Source: Ligula intestinalis (lineage: Eukaryota > Platyhelminthes > Cestoda > Diphyllobothriidea > Diphyllobothriidae). From it: 64,000 nucleotides of DNA. Positions 11,844 to 22,564 of the stretch are shown here, one piece after another. Where the stretch lies: positions 21,963,705-22,027,704 of the forward strand of contig JAYGXS010000001.1 in assembly GCA_036362985.1 (NCBI GenBank), read 5' to 3'. The notes beneath the pieces were generated by a model. The model did not search any database. It worked only from the letters and a program-made list of their open reading frames with translations, and was not told the DNA's origin. Within the stretch, counting starts at the first letter, position 1. Every line of letters begins with the position of its first letter. A program made the position numbers and the translations under genes.

Positions 11844-12275
11844 GATAAATTCTCGTCGGACCAGTACATTTATATGAGAACCGGGTACAAGTTAAAACTT
11901 TTTAATCTTTTCGTACAAGTGAGTCGTGGGTGATCTATAAGGTCCCATCAAATTATCCAAAGTCCCTGGGTCAGTGCCTGTTAGCAACAACAAAATCTAC
12001 CGCTGTCAAGTTGATTAAGCCGGCATTGTGTGCACAGAAGAACCTCCTACAAGCTCCGCGTCTGGCGTGGCCGACAGTCACTTAGTGGCATGCACTCGTC
12101 CGCGCTATGTTTGTCTCCTTCCCCTAGACTGGCTGCAGCAAACACTGTCCCCTTAACCAGACTTCTCTTATCAACCCCTCCCCCTATACACCCGACTCGC
12201 TTGTAAGAAAAGACGAACGCGTTTTAACTTGTACCCCGGTCCCATATAAATGTACTGGCCCACCGAGAATTTATC
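11844..12275. mobile_element. 432-bp element with 55-bp terminal inverted repeats
   Basis: The arms 11844-11898 and 12221-12275 are reverse complements over 55 bp with about 49 matches. Both contain GATAAATTCTCG at the outer end, CCAGTACATTTATATG in the middle and GTACAAGTTAAAAC at the inner end. The interior has no coding capacity. The size and structure suit a MITE or foldback transposon. A third, solitary arm lies at about 32217-32277. Target-site duplications were not resolved. Confidence 0.65.
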
Positions 12276-13424
12276 GGAAGCACATGTAATCTCACCAATT
12301 ACTCTTCCAATTAAGGATAATCGACAGTTTTTTCACATTTGAGGTAAGCAGCCAGGCGACCTGCGCAGACAGATGCGTCATGTTAGGGCGTGGCCAGTCT
12401 CCTTGAGTATTTTGTGTGAAGGCGGGAAGATTAGGGCGTGTACACCTGCTGCACGGCCGGTGAGGAAAAGTAAGAAGACGAGCTTCACAAAACGTATTGG
12501 TTAAAAAATAAGATGTGGAACTGTCGGTTGTGTTTACGACAGGTAATGCATATGTTTGAACACACGCACAAGCACAGACAAAGTTTCGCAGCGTGTCCTG
12601 GGTGTAGGGCGGAGGTGGGGGTAGAGGAGTGAGTATTAAGCACAGCAGGAAAAGGGAATAGTGAATCGCACAAAAATAGGATATTTGCGGAGAGGGCGTA
12701 CTCCGGGTTCAGGGTGCTCTGACGGCGAGTTGCGAGTTGGGGGGAGAGGACAGCGAGCTTGTCTGCAGGGAGGTTTGTTCAGCTGGCCGACATTGAGTCC
12801 GTCCTTTCTATGGGTTCTACAAAAAGGGGATGCGCAGAGAGCATGGAGTTGGGACGGTCTCAAGTGCCGCGGAAATCCAAAAAGTGACGATGCGAAATTC
12901 GATATTGGCCCGCGTTCGATGGTGTCAACAAACCGAACGGATGAGAAGTGAATTCTACGCAAAGTGAGGTCGGTCATCGTATATATACGGCGGAACGGGA
13001 TCTGTGGAGAGTGGAAATAGTTTACGTAAGGATCGAATATGGGGAGAAATGGCCTGGTTTCCTTTAAAGTGCAACATGAAGCCTACTTGTGCGTGCAGAA
13101 GTGTCTCGCAGTTAAGACGACCATTGCACATCACCCTCGTTCATTGCTGATTCATGGACCCTTCGGGCATGTCCTAATATCGTCAGTAAACTGGTTTGAA
13201 GGCTGTATGTGTACACCAGTTGCGAAGTATGGGTCGAGATTTCACCCGATAAGGTGGGTTATTCGGGCGGTGAACTGGCAGGCATAGCAACTACTACTGC
13301 TAAGGTAGTCAATATAAGGGATAACTCTTCATGCAGACATGGCCTGCCAGGTTCAGACAAGCTAGTCTATGCAGAGGAATTAAACCCTGTTTGGGTGGAG
13401 GTACTGCCTATATCCTAAAAATAG
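12276..13424. other. No recognised feature
   Basis: A G-rich stretch near 12600-12760 and open frames in opposite directions (12636-12977 -, 12661-12951 +) are present. Neither shows a known domain or splice context. Confidence 0.45.
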
Positions 13425-13680
13425 TTGTAAGGGGATCAAGTTTCGTTGAAGGGAATCGATAAACACCAGGAGATATTTGTTCTGCACAAATATCTACGGC
13501 TCGGCTGTAGCAGTGTACAGTGAAGCCTGGGTTAGCGAGTTTACTCCGCTCCAGCACCGAACTCGTCATGTGAGACGCTCGTCTTGTAAAACGTAGCCAA
13601 TCAAACTGCATCAGCTCACTGATTGGCTGTAAGTGACCGAGGACCTGGGCACAAGACTCAGCGGCGGATACAGACAGACA
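13425..13680 (-). repeat. Dispersed repeat E, minus copy
   Basis: Read on the minus strand, this segment matches 32290-32500 (+). Shared blocks are 'CCAATCAGTGA', 'TCACATGACGAG', 'TCGGTGC', 'GGAGTAAACTCG', 'AACA' and 'ACTTGATCC' or close variants. An open frame runs across it with 'SHMTSSVLERSKLAN', which resembles 'LHMTSSVPEWSKLVN' in the other copy. The element may therefore once have been coding, but no function is recognised. Confidence 0.55.
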
Positions 13681-13934
13681 GAACTAAGCGGAGGCTAATC
13701 AATCGAAACACATTTTCCGCGATTGACTCCTTTGTCACCTGAAATGCTCGTTGATGGAGCTACCCGTTACCCAAAGCTCCACTATGCGAGGATTGCAAGT
13801 TGCATGCGCGAATCATGGATCTACGAGTGCGTCTTCCATTGTAAACCATGGCTAATCGATAGATTAACCATCTGAACTCCGAATTGAGAATGTAATCTAT
13901 AAATATGTGTGCTTTGCCGATCTAGTAGAGGAAC

Positions 13935-14125
13935 AGTTAAGTTCCGCTTTGCCCAGGAGCTCAGAAGGTGAACCTGCCAGACCGTTACATAGTGACTATG
14001 ATGATATGATTAAATGGATTCGGGGTTCCAACCCTTGAGATTGGGTATGACTGGCTGATGATGACTAATGAGCCAGAAACGGCCATTCCGGTCTCACTTT
14101 GCTTTGTCGGATCCATTTCAACGGA
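13935..14125 (+). mobile_element. tRNA-derived SINE copy
   Basis: A degenerate pol III B box (GGGTTCCAACCC near 14022) is followed by the tail shared by the whole family: 'GGTATGACTGGCTGATGATG', 'CTAATGAGCCAGAAACGGCC' and 'ATTCCGGTCTC', then 'TTTGTCGGATCC'. The A box is poorly preserved. The tail is the diagnostic part, found in at least eight other places in the window. Confidence 0.65.
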
Positions 14126-14593
14126 ACGTATATTGAAATCCTACTTTTTTGGACCTATTGTTATGCGAAATTAACCCCGATAACCATTAGGGAAAGTGGT
14201 TAGATTTAAGGCATATGGTCTATACATCTTGTAATGAATTTTGCAGGATGGCAGCCAGAACGCCACTTATTACAGCCACTGAAAGCCACAAGTCGTCCAA
14301 AATGATGTAGCATTTTGCTTCGTGATCGAAGGCCTGTGGCCAAAACCCGCAACGAAAAATGCAACCAGAATTTGTCGCTGAGAAGGGGTACATTGATGCA
14401 ACGAGGTCATCTGGAACTCAGAGGTCCACAACTAAGATTTTAAGCCAATAATCAATCGTTATTTAATTGGGCTATACAACGGGTCGGTCTAAACAGTATC
14501 CCACATACTCATGCGGATCCCAGTTTATTTACAAGGTATAAGCGCTTAGCGTTCTGAAACTCAAAATGTTGGCAAGTAGAATCATAAACTCAC

Positions 14594-14822
14594 GTTCAGG
14601 CTTTAGTACATCCTGAAAGATTGAATTTTCGGAGCTAGATGTGGTGGCACCTACGATATTTGACGCCGAAATACTCTTTCGGAAGGATCTCATGGGAGGT
14701 AAGTTCTTTTGTATTTCATTGAATAATGCGTCACCAGGTGGGGCTCCGTTAAAATTTGTCCTTTGCAACTGGCTAGCAGACGGCGACATTGGCGTACTGA
14801 AAGTGTTGGTAACGGCGGGTAA
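14594..14822 (-). CDS. Internal exon D of an unrecognised minus-strand gene
   Basis: On the minus strand a pyrimidine-rich acceptor (CCTCCCATTTCAG) precedes 229 nt that are open in one frame and end at a consensus donor GTGAGT. The translation begins 'LPAVTNTFSTPMSPSAS', includes 'GDALFNEIQKNLPPMRSFRK' and 'SISASNIVGATTSS', and ends 'FQDVLKPE'. It is Ser/Thr/Pro-rich, like a disordered linker. The 'ALFNEIQK...RSFRK' stretch vaguely recalls a WH2 actin-binding motif, which is a weak inference only. It starts in phase 0 and ends in phase 1. The proline-rich exon at 19885-20155 ends in phase 0, so the two could be consecutive. The end of the gene was not found downstream. Confidence 0.5.
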
Positions 14823-15424
14823 CTGAAATGGGAGGTTCGGTACATATAGGTCCCAAGGTTCATGCGAAGCATAAGTTGTAAATATCATTTTACGTAAATT
14901 AACCTACTCAATACATGTCAGTAGCACTTTTAGAATGTTTACTGCGGTACCAGCTAGTGCCCTGTGCACTATTTAACGGCACACGACGCGAGGCAAATAC
15001 GGTTGGGTCTTCACCTCTTACAATAGTTTAGAAATATTCACAGGAGACACCGGGCGCAACCTAATAAATTGCACGATTAAAGACGAGCATCAATTCGAAT
15101 CTTTTAACGGATAAAATTTGTAAAAAAACTCTCAAACCAATTCGTGCATTTGGCACTACTCTCCACGAGATCCTTGTTTGTGTCTGATAATATAACCTGA
15201 GAAGTATAATAACTGGCAAAATTTGCATACTCCTTACGTACATAAAAAGGCGCATCCTGATTGAAATATTAGAATTTCTCTATGTTTCTCATATAACCGA
15301 AAATAGTAAGCAACGAAGATTGCCACCGGATCGGACGGACTTTTCTAGGCCGCAGTCGGATAGTTTCTCACTTAGCACCCCTTGTGAGTTGGTATTTTTA
15401 GGAGTCAACCTAACCGACTTGCTT
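14823..15424. other. No recognised feature
   Basis: AT-rich sequence upstream, on the minus strand, of exon D. If the gene model holds, this is intron. No repeat or RNA gene was seen. Confidence 0.45.
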
Positions 15425-15620
15425 GCGAGTTGTGTTGACGAATCGCTTCTGTGGTTGACAGTCAAAAATACGCCGGCTTCCTTGTTCAATGTGACTGGAC
15501 GCAGCCAACATCAGCCCTGGGCCACTGCTCCCTGAGACTGCAACTTCGGGTTCTGTACACCATAAAACCCTCATTTTGGTGACTTCCTTTTCTCGCGACC
15601 TTGGTCTCCTTGGGGAGTTG
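15425..15620 (+). repeat. LTR-like repeat C, copy
   Basis: Shares with 63590-63720 the blocks 'ACGCAGCCAACATCAGCCCTGG' (first 20 bases compared), a 'GCCACTGCTCCCTGAGAC' block and 'GGTTCTGTACACCATAAAAC'. This copy has CATAAA where others have AATAAA, then a CTTCCTTTTCT and CCTTGGGG stretch. It is diverged and noncoding. Confidence 0.5.
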
Positions 15621-16224
15621 AGAAAAAGCGGCTGGGATAGCGCAAATATTAGATTTTGGCAACATTGCAACAGGTATACCGGTTACTTTCTGGATAGATT
15701 ATCCAGGAAACAAGACATAATAAATTATTTTAGCCACTGCACCGGCCAACATACCACACATCTGAGATGTGGTGAGTAAATTTTTGAAGATGAGGGTAAG
15801 TTAGTAATGAAATAAGCGATTTACGTCACCAGCTTGAGCATGCTAGAAATGCTGTAAGTTAAGCAACTGATTCATGCGCGAAACCGTTACAGACGGAGCT
15901 GCTGACATCAGATGGCTTTAGTTAATGCCTTGAAGAAGACCAATCCATTACAGTCATCCACTAAATAAAATGTGCTTTAACAGGTGGGTATTTGCGCAGC
16001 CATGCAGAAAGCCGGATTTCGCCAGTTTTGTGAATGAGTGTAAACACGCCTGGTTGGTTTTATCATCTATCGTCACGTTTTAATCGACCTTGTTATGCGC
16101 CACAGATAAACAAATGTGGGAGTTGGTTCAGCGTACACAGTCGCTGATCCGGGGCACGAATTCTATCAACCATCTAGAGATTTATGCCTCATAGTGAGCG
16201 GTTTTAGTGTGGTAGGCAGACGCG

Positions 16225-16440
16225 CTAGACCAACACCATAACCAGATCAGAACATGGCAGGCGCTACTGGAAGTGCACATCGCTAAAAATGACGAGCGTG
16301 GGGAGGAGGGAGGTGTTAGCACATTTGCTTAGCACATGCAAACACCGCACCAGACACACGCTCCCTCTCCCACTTCCGGCCCTCCTCACTTTGTTATGAC
16401 ACCAGGCCCAGGTAGGAAAGGATGCAGTAGGCGCCATACA
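16225..16440 (+). repeat. Repeat A copy abutting the CR1 element
   Basis: It begins 'GCGCTAGACCAACAC', continues 'CCAGATCAGAACATGGCAGG' and has 'CCTCCTCACTTTGTTATGAC' then 'ACCAGGCCCAGG', all in the order of the repeat A consensus. It stops where the 5'-truncated CR1 LINE begins, so the LINE probably inserted into it. Confidence 0.6.
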
Positions 16441-16459
16441 ATCTAGTATAATTATAAAC

Positions 16460-17880
16460 TGTGTGTTCGACCAGAAAGGTTTCTGCAAACAGTTATAGAC
16501 CAATCAGCCTCACTTCGATCTGTTGCAAGATTATGGAAAAAAGTAGTAAAACGAGAGCTGATGCGTTTCTTAGAGCAGCATAACCTTCTGTCGGATGCGC
16601 AACATGGGTTCCGCAGAGGCAGGTCCTGCGTGAAGAACCTGCTCCATTGTTTGGAACGCTGGACTCGGGCAGTTGATGGAGGAAATCCGCTTCATGTAAT
16701 CTACATCGACTTTAAGAAGGCTTTTGATAGCGTCCCACATCAACGACTTCTGCACAAACTCAGCCAAATAGGTGTTCGAGGAAATCTGCTTAATTGGATT
16801 CAAAGCTTCTTACTTGGCCGCTCCCAAACTGTCCATATTGGTGACCAGCAGTCGGCAGACGTTGCAGTCGAGAGCGGTGTCTCACAAGGCTCTGTCCTTG
16901 GCCCTATACTGTTCATTATATACGTCAATGACTCCGTCCGTGAACTGGACTGCGATGTGGCTATGTTTGCCGATGACATTAAGATTTGGAACGTCATCAG
17001 AAATTCAGTTGACGAAGAACATTTGCAGCTAAACCTAAACCGTCTTCAAACTTGGTCTCAAGACTGGCTTTTGCCGTTTAACGAGAACAAATGCAGTATC
17101 CTACGAGTTGGCCGACCCAGCTCTCAGAACCCCATGGTTTACAGCCTAAATGGCATCCAACTGCAAGAAGTGGACGAGCAGAAAGATTTTGGAGCATTGA
17201 TCTCAACGTCTCTCAGGCCCTCGCTGCACTGCGCAAAAGTAGCCAAGTCTGCGATGTCCGTCCTGTATCTTGTCAAAAGGGCTTTTTGTGCCTTCGATAA
17301 AGACTGCTTTGCTAAGGTCTTTGGAACATTTGTGCGGCCGAAGTTGGAGTTCGCAATCCAAGCATGGAAACCCTGGACCGCGAAAGACCTAAATTCCCTC
17401 GAGAAGGTCCAAAGGCGCGCGACCAAACTGGTTACCGGTCAGAGCTTTTTACCCTACGAAAGACGTTTAGCTAATCTCGATCTATTTCCGTTAAGTTACA
17501 GACAGCTACGTGGCGATCTGATACAAGCATTTCGTATAATGCGCGGGCAGGACTGTTGTCTTCTACCTGGCGACTTCTTCGAGTTAGCAACGACGACGAA
17601 CTTAAGAGGGCATCTCTTCAAACTACGCATAACAGGGGCCAGACTAGACACACGCAAGTTCTTCTTTGGTAATAAAGTAGTTGAAGCTTGGAATGCTCTC
17701 CCCGAAGATATTGTTATGTCCCCATCTGTGGATGCATTCAAGAGAAATTTAGATTTTCATACCCGAAATGCCCACTAAAATTAGACCTGGTGAGACTGAA
17801 ATTATATACCTATATATGTATATGTATATAAACATACTTCTTACTGATTTTCAGTAATATGTTAGTTAAGAATAACAAGA
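16460..17880 (+). mobile_element. CR1-type LINE, 5'-truncated, reverse transcriptase
   Basis: A non-LTR retrotransposon whose reverse transcriptase copies its own RNA at a nicked target. The open frame 16561-17778 (405 aa) carries motif A (VIYIDFKKAFDSVP, Asp50), motif B (SQGSVLGPILF, about 108-118) and the catalytic 'MFADD' box (Asp138-Asp139). A CR1-like C-terminal region follows, with 'KVQRRATKLV', 'RLANLDLFPLSYRQLRGDLI' and 'EAWNALPEDIVMSPS'. Upstream, 'SYRPISLTSICCKIMEK' (16491-16541) is the expected fingers block but lies in another frame. The run of six A near 16537-16542 contains a one-base shift. The endonuclease and ORF1 are missing. The catalytic residues are intact, but truncation and frameshift make autonomous activity unlikely. 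Confidence 0.88.
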
Positions 17881-18617
17881 ATTGCAAGCTTCGAGTCCAC
17901 CAAACGTTTTGATCCGAGGCTACGCAGATTTGTAAAACCTTTCCCAATTCAGGCATGGAATGCTCTGCCCGCGGACATTATTATTTCGCCATCTGAGCAC
18001 ACGTTTACGATTAAGTCAGACGCATCTGTAGGCATGTTTACGACCCTATTAAGTTAGAACAAATAGCCACTGAGCCCCCTGCCAGTTGCCGAATGCAAAT
18101 TGTAGAATAATCACATTATAAAAACATCCTACTCGTTAATTTTCAGTAATATGTTTGTTTAGAAAACTACCAATTATATTTCTTCTGTCAATTAGCAGGC
18201 AGACTCGTTAAACCAAGGGTGCACGATGAGCGCATCGCCGACACTCGCTGAGGTTCGCGTGACCTCCGCAACCTTCTCTTCGTGGGACCCTTGGTATTAT
18301 GGCGAAAACGGCGATGGACTCTCCCTGACATGCTTCAAACACTCTTAGCACAGGCCATCAGCTTCGAATATACTCTGCACCCCCCCTCCCCCGGGCGACA
18401 GTTTTTCTCCTTAAATTTCTCAAATGGCATTCAAACCCCTAGACTTCTGAACAATGCATAAGGAGTTTTTTCACTGTCGGCCCTCAAATTTCTGGCAACG
18501 CCACTGTTCTGAAATGTTCTGCAGATCAAATGCATTGAAAAAACTGTACCAATAGGGAGTTCAAAGATATTTACCTATATTTCCCTCAATAAAAACCTGA
18601 CCTGACCTGAACCTGAG
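17881..18617 (+). mobile_element. Second CR1 LINE copy, 3' end only
   Basis: About 17885-18050 encodes a decayed piece of the CR1 C-terminus ('RFDPRLRRFVKP', 'IQAWNALPADIIISPS'), directly downstream of the better copy. The remainder matches the 3' UTR of the third copy at 36113-36692: a 'TTTTCAGTAATATGTTTG' block, a C-rich tract, a GACAGT...ACTGTC inverted repeat (18397-18478) and 'CAATAGGGAGTTCAAAG', then CCCTCAATAAA. It ends in a short CCTGA tandem tail (18595-18617), as CR1-clade LINEs end in microsatellites rather than poly(A). Confidence 0.75.
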
Positions 18618-19884
18618 TAAGTCCGTCATATGCGCTAACAGGTTGGTGCATGTGACGGACTTCAGGGGGTTGTTCATATGGACAGCAGAAGTAATTGGCG
18701 CCAACCGCACTGTTACCTCCCTCGGGGGTCAAGAAGAGCAAACAGGACCCGGCGTTGGCTGCTTCCTCCAATGCAAGCCAGAAACACCGCCCAACTAAGT
18801 CTTAAATGGCAGCACTACCTACCCTTACTCACTCCCAGTAGGTGTTAAGACAGGCCCAAGGAGGCCGAGGCTACTACTATTTCTGACGTTAATATTATTC
18901 AGAGGTGACGCTGATTTCAAATCGACGCTGGGGCTTATACCCCTTGATCTCAACAAGGAGTGTGAAATCTGGGTTTAGGTTATCTCGCCTTAATACATGT
19001 TTGAAGCCCTGAGCACATCAGGGCTTGCCTTGGTTTTCGCCCTCTCAACTTTATCCACCAGGCTGTGTCCGTTTCTACTAGGTTTGGGTTACGAAGACTC
19101 GGATACCGCTGCAATAAGTACGTGCCTATGCCAAAGTACGAAGTCTAGAAATACTTCTTACTAGGGCCAGTAAATAGTAATTATAAACCACTTCTTGTAT
19201 AAGTTACCGTCCTTGTCATACAGTGGACCTCGTCGGAACTGACAGTCAAACTGTCGGGTACCTAAGGGGCACCGTGCAGAAAACTGGAAGATTTCGGGAA
19301 ATGCAACCTACTAAAGATGTGTGGGTAGGTGGTTATAACAAGCAAGGAACGATCGAAGAACTCACGAGGTATCCTTACCCAAGATTGGACCAATGAGTTT
19401 GTGGTCTCAAGTAAGGAGCGACTTCATTGGCTTTGTGACTCATGCAGTTGGCGTGTTAGAGTCTTGCGCCCGGCCGCAGCTCCGCGCGTCATCACGTGCA
19501 CTCCGTGTGGGAGGACCGGTGTTCTGGCGCGCGAACGACTCGTCAGGGCGGCGCGTACTCGCAGTTAGGCCGGACCCTAACACAGTAGGGGTTATGACGA
19601 TATTAAATGTACCTCTGTGACCTCGACCAAGGTCAGCGAACAACCCCCAACGTAAACGCGTAACTTTCTTCATTTACATGATTATTGCGCACTGCTTTGT
19701 CCCCCCAACATGCCCCCCCCCACCCATTCGACCGTATTGGAGTGGAGCGCGCTTCGCGCGCACTCTGGGGACCCCACGATAATTCCTTACAATAGATTGT
19801 TACCAAAAACACATGAAAATAAACATCAGGCAGAAAAAAAAGTTATTGAACAGGTGTGTAGCCCAGCGTGCGAGCGAGACTCAC
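18618..19884. other. No recognised feature
   Basis: Mixed-composition sequence with a short C-rich run near 19700-19725. If the minus-strand gene is real this is intron between exons C and D. No repeat copies were identified. Confidence 0.45.
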
Positions 19885-20155
19885 CGTCCTGCTGGGGGTG
19901 GATATAGCAGCCGTTTCCGGTGGCCGTGGAGGTCGGCTGGGCCGAGGGGGCCGCGGAGGTAGAGGTGGTGGCCGGTTGCCCACCGGCAGGGTTTGGCTCT
20001 GTGGGCTGGTGGAAAGACTACCGGTGGGGTAATTGCTGTTAATGACAGGACGGGGAGGAAGAGGCGGAGGAGGAGTAGGAGCAGAAATATCAACTCCGTT
20101 CAGTGAGGGAGTGCTTATCGGTCTCGGTGGTGGACGCGGGAGGGAGGCTTGCCTG
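19885..20155 (-). CDS. Proline-rich internal exon C of an unrecognised gene
   Basis: On the minus strand an acceptor (TGCTATTTTTAG) precedes 271 nt that are open in one frame and end at a consensus GTGAGT donor. The exon begins in phase 2 with 'RQASLPRPPPRPISTP', continues 'APTPPPPLPPRPVINSN' and 'GNRPPPLPPRPPRPSRPPRP', and ends 'ETAAISTPSRT' in phase 0. Repeated PPLPPRP matches the class of SH3-domain ligands, so the product is probably a signalling or cytoskeletal adaptor. That function is inferred from composition alone. It is markedly GC-rich compared with its flanks. The phases allow direct joining to exon D (14594-14822). Confidence 0.6.
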
Positions 20156-20181
20156 CTAAAAATAGCATAAGGCGCACCGCT

Positions 20182-20332
20182 AAGGCGCGTGTATATTCTG
20201 CGTGCGCAAGACCATTTCTTCAAATATCTGCCTTTAATAGCCACAGTAAGCAGGGGGATGGTGACCTAATTCATACAAGATGTCGAAATGATCGAAAGAT
20301 GGATAATCACTCGCAAATCGGCATTAACGTGT
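20182..20332 (+). repeat. Local duplication F, unit 1
   Basis: This stretch begins 'AAGGCGCGTGTATATTCTGC' and recurs at 20704-20882 in direct orientation with few differences over its first 55 bases. Later blocks such as 'CTAATTCATACAA', 'ATGTCGAAAT' and 'TCGCAAA' are also shared. Unit 2 carries a small insertion. It begins about 26 bases upstream, on the minus strand, of the exon C acceptor. Confidence 0.8.
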
Positions 20333-20540
20333 AGGACCTCGTATTCTAAGCCATGCTTTGCTCGCACGCCATTGGGGCTTGTCCAGCGTGTTTGGCCCTT
20401 GTGTCCACAAGCGCGTGCGCACCAGACGCTGTTAAAACTCCAGTCAAGGTCATAGAAGTGTCTGTCCTAACTGGCCAACCACTTCCCAAGGCCAGCTCAC
20501 AAAGGACCCTAGTGGGGTGACTGCTTACGCTCAGACACTC

Positions 20541-20648
20541 CCAGAGCCGGCGACCTCATGGCCGGTTGCAGACATCCAGACCCGGCGACTACACCCGCCG
20601 GACTGCGACTCTAGACTCGGCCTACTCATGGCTGGACTGCACTCGTCT
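20541..20648. repeat. 35-bp minisatellite, three units
   Basis: Three units start at 20541, 20576 and 20611, a 35-base period. Each has the pattern C(C/T)AGA.(C/T)CGGC..., then an ATGGC(C/T)GG-like or GCCGGACTG-like middle. The units are diverged from one another. It lies inside the intron proposed upstream of exon C. Confidence 0.6.
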
Positions 20649-20703
20649 GAGAGTGTCACTCACCTATTTCTCACATTCTACTCCTGCATTTAATTAAATA
20701 CGC

Positions 20704-20882
20704 AAAGGCGCGTGTATATTCTGCGTGCGCAAGACCATTTCTTCAAACATCTGCCTTTGATAACCAAATTAAACAGGAGGATGAGCAACGTACTTTGCGT
20801 ACAGTAGATCATCTAATTCATACAATATGTCGAAATTTTCGAAAGATAATGATTATCATTCGCAAACCGGCACTAGCGCATG
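20704..20882 (+). repeat. Local duplication F, unit 2
   Basis: Second unit of the duplication described at 20182-20332, about 520 bp away. It has an extra stretch near 20785-20810 that unit 1 lacks. Confidence 0.8.
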
Positions 20883-21439
20883 GAGAAAACTTTGGAAGTA
20901 ATAGTGAACAGCCTTGAGCAAATTTAAAACGCGCAGGAAATACGCAAAGTACTAGTATTCGCATTATAAATATCAACTTGTTTAAAAAAGCAGCGAATTC
21001 TGAAACACTTACAAAGCGCTGTAAATGTGACCAATCAATGCAAATAGAGTTGTCAGGCTAAATCGTAAAAAGCCGTTCTGCGTTTCTTAGAACAGCTTTC
21101 CCCGTAAAATTCCTTTAAAGATATTGCTGGTTTTGAACTCTAATTACCTTCAAATCGCCCTTTAAATTCCTGTGGATACAACACGATTTTCCGTGTTCTC
21201 AAGCTTTTTTCCACATGAATTTATCAAGGCCTTCCAAATAAGATTTTTTTAAAAGAATTTGCCGACGAAGTGAGCTTTTGGATAGTTATTCTTATAGAGC
21301 GGGCCATATTGGGTCATATTTGTCAGCTAATCCAAACGTACAAACTGATTGCCGAGAAAAATGAGACCCAACTCCAACAGGATAACAGTGAACTATTCAC
21401 TACACCGATAACAGCCGGCCAGCAGTAGACACACGGGTT

Positions 21440-21580
21440 ACATGACACCCCATATTGACAGCACAGATACCAGCTAAGAGCCCAGACACGTATTTCATCG
21501 ATATTCTGCAGCTGCATGACACGTTTGCGAGGGAGTCGGTTCATCAATGGATACCCCAGCGTCCCCCCCATGTGCGTTTT
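21440..21580 (+). repeat. Dispersed repeat G, copy 1
   Basis: Matches 59210-59330 in direct orientation: 'CATATTGACAGCACAG(A/G)TAC', 'GACACGT', 'TTCATCG(A/G)TATTCTG' and 'CATCAATGG' in the same order. The open minus frame through here (21595-21323) is repeat sequence with no known domain. Confidence 0.6.
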
Positions 21581-22084
21581 GGTATGCAAGTACACCTATT
21601 TTGAATACCCTCCTTTAAAAGTATTCAAAAACATAATGTGGGAACTTGCGGTTAAGTCCTGAGGAGGGATCACCTTCTAGGTCCGAGTCTAAATCTGAGA
21701 TGAATGCTCGAGCTGAATTGTCAGGCGAATAAACGTAGTGTCCCAGCGATCAAGTCTTCTTCTTCTTCTCAATTGCTTCCTGGGACAGTATGTTCGCTTG
21801 TATTGGCGAGCTGAATTGTGTCAGTTTCGGTGAGCTAATTGCTGAGGACTCGGCCCATCACTGCGCTTGAAATGACTTGCCGCTCTCCATCTCTCTCTCG
21901 CTCTCCGCACCCATCGCAGTCCAAAGCCAAAGCAACATGAGAACGATTGACGACGAGGCTAGCCTAGCCTACAGTCTTGACTAAGACCTTAAGTCGGCAA
22001 GCTTCTAAGCTAGAACTGTTGGCGTGGCGAAATATTTTTTTAATTTGAGACGGAATAATGTTCGCAACGAAGGCATGAGGAACT

Positions 22085-22225
22085 GTAATGGCCACTTCGG
22101 ACTTACTATCCATTAGCCAGTCATACCCAATACCTGGTGTGGATCACCTGGGATTCAAACCTGGAACCTGTTGGCTAGAAGTCCGTCACCCTACTCGTTG
22201 AGTCACGGTTTCGCTGTCCTGTGTT
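22085..22225 (-). mobile_element. tRNA-derived SINE copy
   Basis: Read on the minus strand: an A-box-like 'GTGACTCAACGAGTAGGGTG', a good B box (CAGGTTTGAATCCC), then the family tail 'ATTGGGTATGACTGGCTAAT' and 'GTGGCCATTACAGT'. Both pol III boxes are visible here, with 30-40 bases between them, as in tRNA. Confidence 0.7.
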
Positions 22226-22564
22226 ACGGGACACACACTCGTCCCCTGTCTTTGTCTGTTATCGTCTTCTCCGCGTGAAGCAGACTGGCGCTTCATCTAC
22301 CTTGCTTGCTCTTCACCCACCCAACGCGTCCTGCTGGGAAGACAAGGTCAACTTGACCGGAGCGGGGTGAGGCGTCAGTGAAGTCGCTGAGAAGGTCATC
22401 TGACACATCTACGACCTGACCACTAACTTCACGCGCACCGGGTCTCGATAGGAGCTTATCGAGCTCCCACACAAGAGGGAGGGCCCACCGAGGGTGCCAC
22501 TTCACCTCTGGCCCGCAGTTCCCGGTTGCTGCCTTGGCGATAAACCGCTAACCCTCTCCTACTT
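22226..22564 (-). other. GC-rich stretch flanking the SINE
   Basis: This minus-strand stretch is open for 70 codons (22505-22293), with 'SDDLLSDFTDASPRSGQVD'. There is no recognised domain and no splice site of quality at its edges. It may be the 5' part of the neighbouring SINE composite or an unrelated remnant. I do not call it a gene. Confidence 0.3.
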
